From: Wurfbainia villosa
Lineage: Eukaryota > Streptophyta > Magnoliopsida > Zingiberales > Zingiberaceae
Assembly: GCA_025175895.1 (NCBI GenBank)
Contig: CM046006.1
Span: forward strand, 64,500,288-64,564,287
DNA: 64,000 nt
Reading direction: 5' to 3'
Shown: one piece after another, positions 59,821-64,000 of the stretch
How the letters are laid out: each line of letters starts with the position of its first letter
Numbering within the stretch: position 1 is the first letter of the stretch
The notes under the pieces: model-generated
The model's input: the letters and a program-made list of their open reading frames with translations, nothing else
Told to the model about the DNA's origin: nothing
The model's database searches: none
Program-made: the position numbers and the translations under genes

Positions 59821-61655
59821 TGTTAGTTAAAGCCCTAGAACCAATCATGTGATGGTTGAATAGGGAACATTTTGTATCATATTCTATAAAGGCAAAGGAT
59901 TGGTTATTATATTTACATCTTGCTTGTGCCTAATTTAAATATAATAATGCCCTAGAAAAGTAGGTTCTTATCTACAAAGACATCAATCGCGTAATTGATT
60001 ATGAGAGGTCAGAGAGAACACTTTCCTAAATGTTCCTAGTCGAGTATTAATATGCAAGGGCAATATTAATACATAAAGACTAGCATGTAGGTCAATTGAT
60101 GACTTGATCTCATAAGTCATGGATATATGATATCAAGTTGACACATGGGTATATATTAGAGAATATATACTGAACTGACCCGCCATGAGAAAGTTTCATG
60201 GATCGCTATATGAGTGTCATAAACTTTCTCATGTGACTATTGGTATGAATAGTCCTTAGACTCAAGTCACTATGGTTCCTACATAAGGAGTTATGTACTT
60301 GGTATCGCCAAACGCCACCCGTAATGGTGGACCATAAAGGCGATTACCGGGGTATGTAACAAATTATGCGGAGGGATGTGAGTGATGTAGATGGGATCTA
60401 TCCCTTCCATATGACGGGAGTGATATCGGTGGGCCCCTTGATTGAGTAGAACTACTAAAACGCATGGCCATGCTCGAATGAGTCAATCTGAGATATTGAG
60501 CTCATTTGTTTGAGTTAGTTTACTCAGGGATCAAGAAACACATAGATTGATCGAGGATGACACGGTCTATGCCTCATTGATCAATCTGATATCAAGGATA
60601 GAAGGACACGGTCATATATTATAGTAGTCACGGAAAGGTTAGTCGGATCTTGACTTATCTCGTAACTTGGGTAGCAATGATGTATTGCTAGATGCCGCTC
60701 ATTGCTTGTGTATCTAAAAGAGTTTAGATCCACTGCCAACGTTATGAGAGCCTATAGGGTCACACACAAAGAGCATGATAATTAGAGGAATTAAAGTATT
60801 CTAGTTTGACTAGAATAATATGGGAATAAGCTTAAGTACAAAATGGTTTTTGGACTTTAAGCTTAATGAGAATTTTAGCTAATTGATTTAATGAGATTAA
60901 TTCAATATGTTACCTTATTGATTTAATAAGATTAATTCAATATGATAACATAAGCTTAATTGAATTAATAAGATTAATTCAACATGCATGAAAGCCACAT
61001 AAGAATGCCACATAAGAATGCCACATAAGCATGCCACATAAGCATGCCACCTAAGCATCCACCTAAGCTAGATGAGGTGGAAGAAGACAAATTGGTTTTT
61101 GTCTCCTTAAGTGGCCGGCCAAACAAGGATATGTCTCAATGCAATGGATTGCATTGAATGTGTGGAGGTGAAAGGGTTTTTCCAACCCTATAAAAGACAC
61201 CCTAAGTGGCCGGCCAAAGAGAGCATTTTGGCTTTTGTTGTTGGTGGAAGCTTTGGTTGTGTTAGTGGTGAGAAAGCTTGGTGGAAGCTTTGGTTGTGTG
61301 GGTTTGTGAGTGTAGGCTAGCAAGAAGAGGAGTCTTCTTCTTCCTTTCTCCTTTTCCCTCTCTTCCTCTCCTTTAGGGACTTCTCTAGCAAGAAGTAAAG
61401 GAGAGCTCTTCTAGTTTTCCTTTTGTGAGACAAGAGCGTGCTCGTGTGGATACGTATAGAGGCACGGACACTTGAACGTGCTAAAGATCCAACAAACCGA
61501 AAGGAAAAGCGGGATTAACAAGGGCACGCAACAAAGGTAATCCTCTCTTATAAGATAGGTTTGGTTTAGAGAAATTTATTTTATACGAGTTTGCTTTCGC
61601 ATGGATCACTTGGAAGGGATCCTATTTTCCGTTGCGCATATGCCATTTGGCATAC
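59821..61655 (+). repeat. 3' LTR of COP-C, lacking its last bases
   Basis: Nearly identical to the 5' LTR. It carries extra copies of the 14-bp CATAAG(A/C)ATGCCAC unit at 60995-61050 and stops after GCATATGCCATTTGGCAT, where the 5' LTR continues to CCCAACA. Confidence 0.9.
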
Positions 61656-61670
61656 AAGATTGAGGGAGAT

Positions 61671-63177
61671 TGTTGGAGCAATCAAATCTCAGGTCAAGGT
61701 TGACCAAACTCGAGTGACACTCGAGCGGAAGTCCAACAATGGTCTTAGTATGGAAAGTCCAAGTATGGTCTTGGCATGGAAGTCCAAGTTTGGATACTTG
61801 GCATGGAAAGTCTAAGAATAGTCTTGGAATGGAAGTCCAAGCATAGTCTTGGCATGGAAGTCCAAGTTTGGATACTTGGCATGGAAAATCCAAGAATGGT
61901 CTTGGCATAAAAAGTTCAAGTTTGAAGTCTTGGCCACACAAGTCCAAGTGTGTAGTCATGGCGGTGAAAGTCCAAGCATTGAGGCTTGACAATCGGAAAG
62001 TCCAAGGGTGAGATTTTTGACAGCGTAAAGGCCAAGCATGTAGTCTTGGCGATATAAGTCCAAATGAACCTTGGCAAAGGAGATACGGTTAGCATGATAT
62101 AGCCGATGGAAGCACTTGAAGTTTAACACAAAGGGTGAAGGAGTCATGGAGGACTCGGATGGATCCTGAGGGCGTGAGGTTGATGGAGGTGGCTAGAAGG
62201 CTTAGGTCTAGGCTAAGAGTGGTTGATCAAGTATGAGCAGATCATACTTGGGTTAAACCTCATGTTTGAGGTTTACTAGTCAACTGAGATTATTGACCAG
62301 TCGACTGGCCAAGTGCATGACACTTGGGAGCCTAGTTTGACTCGAGCAGTTGACTGGTGAGTAGTTGACTGCAGCTCGACTGCTGTTGTGGTCACTAGTA
62401 GTCGACTGCCATATATGGGCAGTCGACTAGCCTTGATCAGTCGACTGCTAGGGTTGAGCAGTCTATTGGTCATAGGTAGCCAGAGCATAGAATGTCTGGT
62501 AGTCAACTGGTTAGTCGAGTGCTGACTTGGCAGTCGGCTACTGGTAAGAGCAATCGACTGCTAGGGTATCCGTTAGAGCAATCCAATGTGGATTAGTCCA
62601 TTATGAGACAATGGATAGGTGAGCAGTCGACTGGTGCCTTTTGGCAATCGACTGCTAGGCAGAAATCCAGCCTGATGCAGGTTATAAAAGGAGTTCGAGT
62701 TGGAGGATTTCGTAATGATTTTTTGGCCAATTTTGAAGGGGAAGTGCTGTTGCATTCCAGACCTTCAAGAGCAATCCAAAACAACCAAAGTGCAAGCAAT
62801 CAAAGCAATCTTTTGTAAAGTGTTTTCACTTCTAGTTTTCATTTGCCTATTGTATTTGCTTGTATCTTGTTGTTTATTGTTGTAAACATTTATTGTAAGA
62901 TATTTCTCTACCTCCGGTGTTATACTGAGAAGAAGTTTGTTAGTGGTGGTGTGCATCACTAGAGTTCACTCTAGAGCTTGACCGTGGAGTAGGAACTAGG
63001 GTTCCGAACCACATTAAATCGATATTATCCTTGTGTTTGTTTGTCTTTATTTTTGTTGTGCATTTTATTTTTGCATTCTATTGCACACTAATGTATTGTA
63101 GACAAACACATGATCCATCAAAGTGAAACGATGAAAAATGCTATTCACCCCCCTTAACACACAAATTGATCTCTACA
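61671..63177 (+). repeat. 5' LTR of a SIRE-type element leaving the window
   Basis: TGTTGGAGCAATC at the start, CTCTACA at the end, then ATTGGTATCAGAG. U3 is made of AAGTCCAAG/CTTGGCATGG words (61720-62060). 62270-62660 is dense in (C)AGTCGACTG palindromes. TATA box TATAAAAGG at 62683-62691, hairpin II at 62904-62931 (TTCTC/GAGAA), hairpin I at 62983-63013, end motif CTATTCACCCCCCTTAAC at about 63141-63158. Confidence 0.9.
62983..63013 (+). other. Conserved LTR hairpin I, 5' LTR at the right end
   Basis: Outer stem CGTGG/CCAC(A), inner stem GGAAC/GTTCC, loop TAGG, internal loop AGTA opposite GAA. It lies 164 nt from the LTR end. Confidence 0.68.
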
Positions 63178-63179
63178 AT

Positions 63180-63190
63180 TGGTATCAGAG
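63180..63190 (+). other. Primer-binding site of the right-end SIRE-type element
   Basis: TGGTATCAGAG two bases after the LTR. Only about 90 bp of internal sequence follows before another LTR starts. Confidence 0.9.
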
Positions 63191-63269
63191 TGGGTCGCTC
63201 TTCACCGGATTCACAACCGAGAGAGTACGCGCTAGAGTAGTAGAAGATGGAGCTATCGAATGATGGATT

Positions 63270-64000
63270 TGTTGGAGATGAATGCTCCAAGTTATGTTTT
63301 GGTGTTTGACAAAGGTTTAAGTAGTGTGCGAAATCCAAGGGTGAACCTTGGTGAAAAGTCCAAGACGGTTAATTCCTTGGCAGGTGAGAAATCCAAGAGT
63401 GAACCTTGGTGAAAAGTCCAAGATGATTAATTCCTTGGTAGATGAGAAATCCAAGGGTGAACCTTGGTGAAAAGTCCAAGAGGGGTAATTCCTTGGCAGT
63501 AGAAAAATTCCTTGTGGGAGTGGCAAGGGGAAAAATCCAAGAGGGGTAATTCCTTGGCAGTAGGAAAATTCTTTGCAGAAGTGGCAAGGGGAAAAGTCCA
63601 AGAGGGGAAATTCCTTACGGAATGGAAAGGTGAAAAGTCTAAGAATGGCTGATGGTCGGAGTCTTGGAAAGTAAAGGGCCTCCAGGTAGAGTCTTTACTA
63701 GGCGTGTTTCAGTCTTAGAGCTGACTAAAATAATGGGTCTTAAGGACAACAATGATCTGACAACTCAACTGTTGCCCTTACTGAATTCATCAGGTGGAGG
63801 AACTTGTCGTTGACAAGGTACAGTTGAGTCGGCACCTCGACTGGTCAAGGAGCAGTTGAGGCGGCACCTCGACTGGTCTTGTGTAGCAGCCAGCGGTAGT
63901 AGGTGAAGCTCAACTGCTGCAGGACAAGTCGCAGTCGAGGTAGTGCCTCGACTGATCCTGAGCAGAAGCAAAAAGAAGCGAGACACGCTCAACTGGCGCC
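63270..64000 (+). mobile_element. Start of another LTR, cut by the window end
   Basis: TGTTGGAGATGAATGCTCC begins a sequence built of AAGTCCAAG/CCTTGGCAG words (63330-63660, units of about 55-60 bp). It then passes into GGCACCTCGACTGGTC/GTGCCTCGACTG words (63820-63960). Composition and start match the LTR U3 regions elsewhere, but the end is outside the window. It interrupts the leader of the SIRE-type element. Confidence 0.7.

Larger units (their letters stand above)
52927..61655 (+). mobile_element. Ty1-copia retrotransposon with 1.8-kb LTRs (element COP-C)
   Basis: Plus-strand element: 5' LTR 52927-54752, primer-binding site 54754-54766, a 1.2-kb leader, gag-pol 55937-59806, polypurine AGTGGGAGAT at 59811-59820, 3' LTR from 59821. 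Integrase precedes RT. The 3' LTR stops in CATTTGGCAT (near 61653), about 17 bp short of the 5' LTR end, and no matching target duplication is visible. Its lineage differs from the SIRE elements (protease DTG, STWVLDTGCASHIC). Confidence 0.9.

Overview
The window is nuclear DNA of a flowering plant, probably a monocot with a large, transposon-rich genome. The evidence is an intron-containing AINTEGUMENTA-like AP2 gene, nested LTR retrotransposons of SIRE-like Ty1-copia type, CACTA, hAT and LINE remnants, and AT-rich spacers. The exact species cannot be read from the sequence. No bacterial, organellar or rRNA/tRNA genes were found.

Only one intact host gene is supported: a BABY BOOM/PLETHORA-like (euANT) transcription factor at 37628-40908, plus strand. 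It has eight exons, including a 9-nt micro-exon, and encodes about 705 residues. Everything else is mobile DNA or unassigned spacer.

Layout: 1-680 is the end of a plus-strand SIRE-type LTR. 705-1957 is a decayed hAT transposase. 2039-10580 is a complete minus-strand SIRE-like copia element with TSD ATACA. 10581-17065 is AT-rich spacer with a (TA)n tract, 40-bp and 34-bp tandem repeats and a minus-strand LINE reverse-transcriptase remnant. 17066-25397 is a second complete minus-strand SIRE-like element with TSD GGAGG. 25694-35606 is a CACTA (En/Spm) element with a broken TNP2-type transposase and a second, TNPA-like gene interrupted by a 1.66-kb insertion. 35607-37627 is the upstream region of the AP2 gene. 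40909-44265 is unassigned spacer. 44270-52127 is the 3' half of a second CACTA of the same family. Into it is nested a smaller CACTA-like element (46272-51451, TSD TTT) carrying exons of a host translation release factor (eRF3) gene, and inside that lies a solo SIRE LTR (47349-48758, TSD AAACT). 52128-52926 holds LTR fragments. 52927 to about 61655 is a plus-strand Ty1-copia element with 1.8-kb LTRs. 61671-63177 is a plus-strand SIRE-type 5' LTR followed by a primer-binding site. From 63270 another LTR runs out of the window.

Two observations deserve most attention. First, the SIRE-type LTRs share a hairpin whose stems change in a compensatory way while the internal loop (AGTA opposite GAA) stays constant, about 130-170 nt from the LTR 3' end. 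This suggests a conserved RNA structure in the leader of the element transcripts. Second, the small CACTA-like element has captured eRF3 exons with intact splice junctions. CACTA elements and SIRE LTRs here also share short diverged sequence modules.
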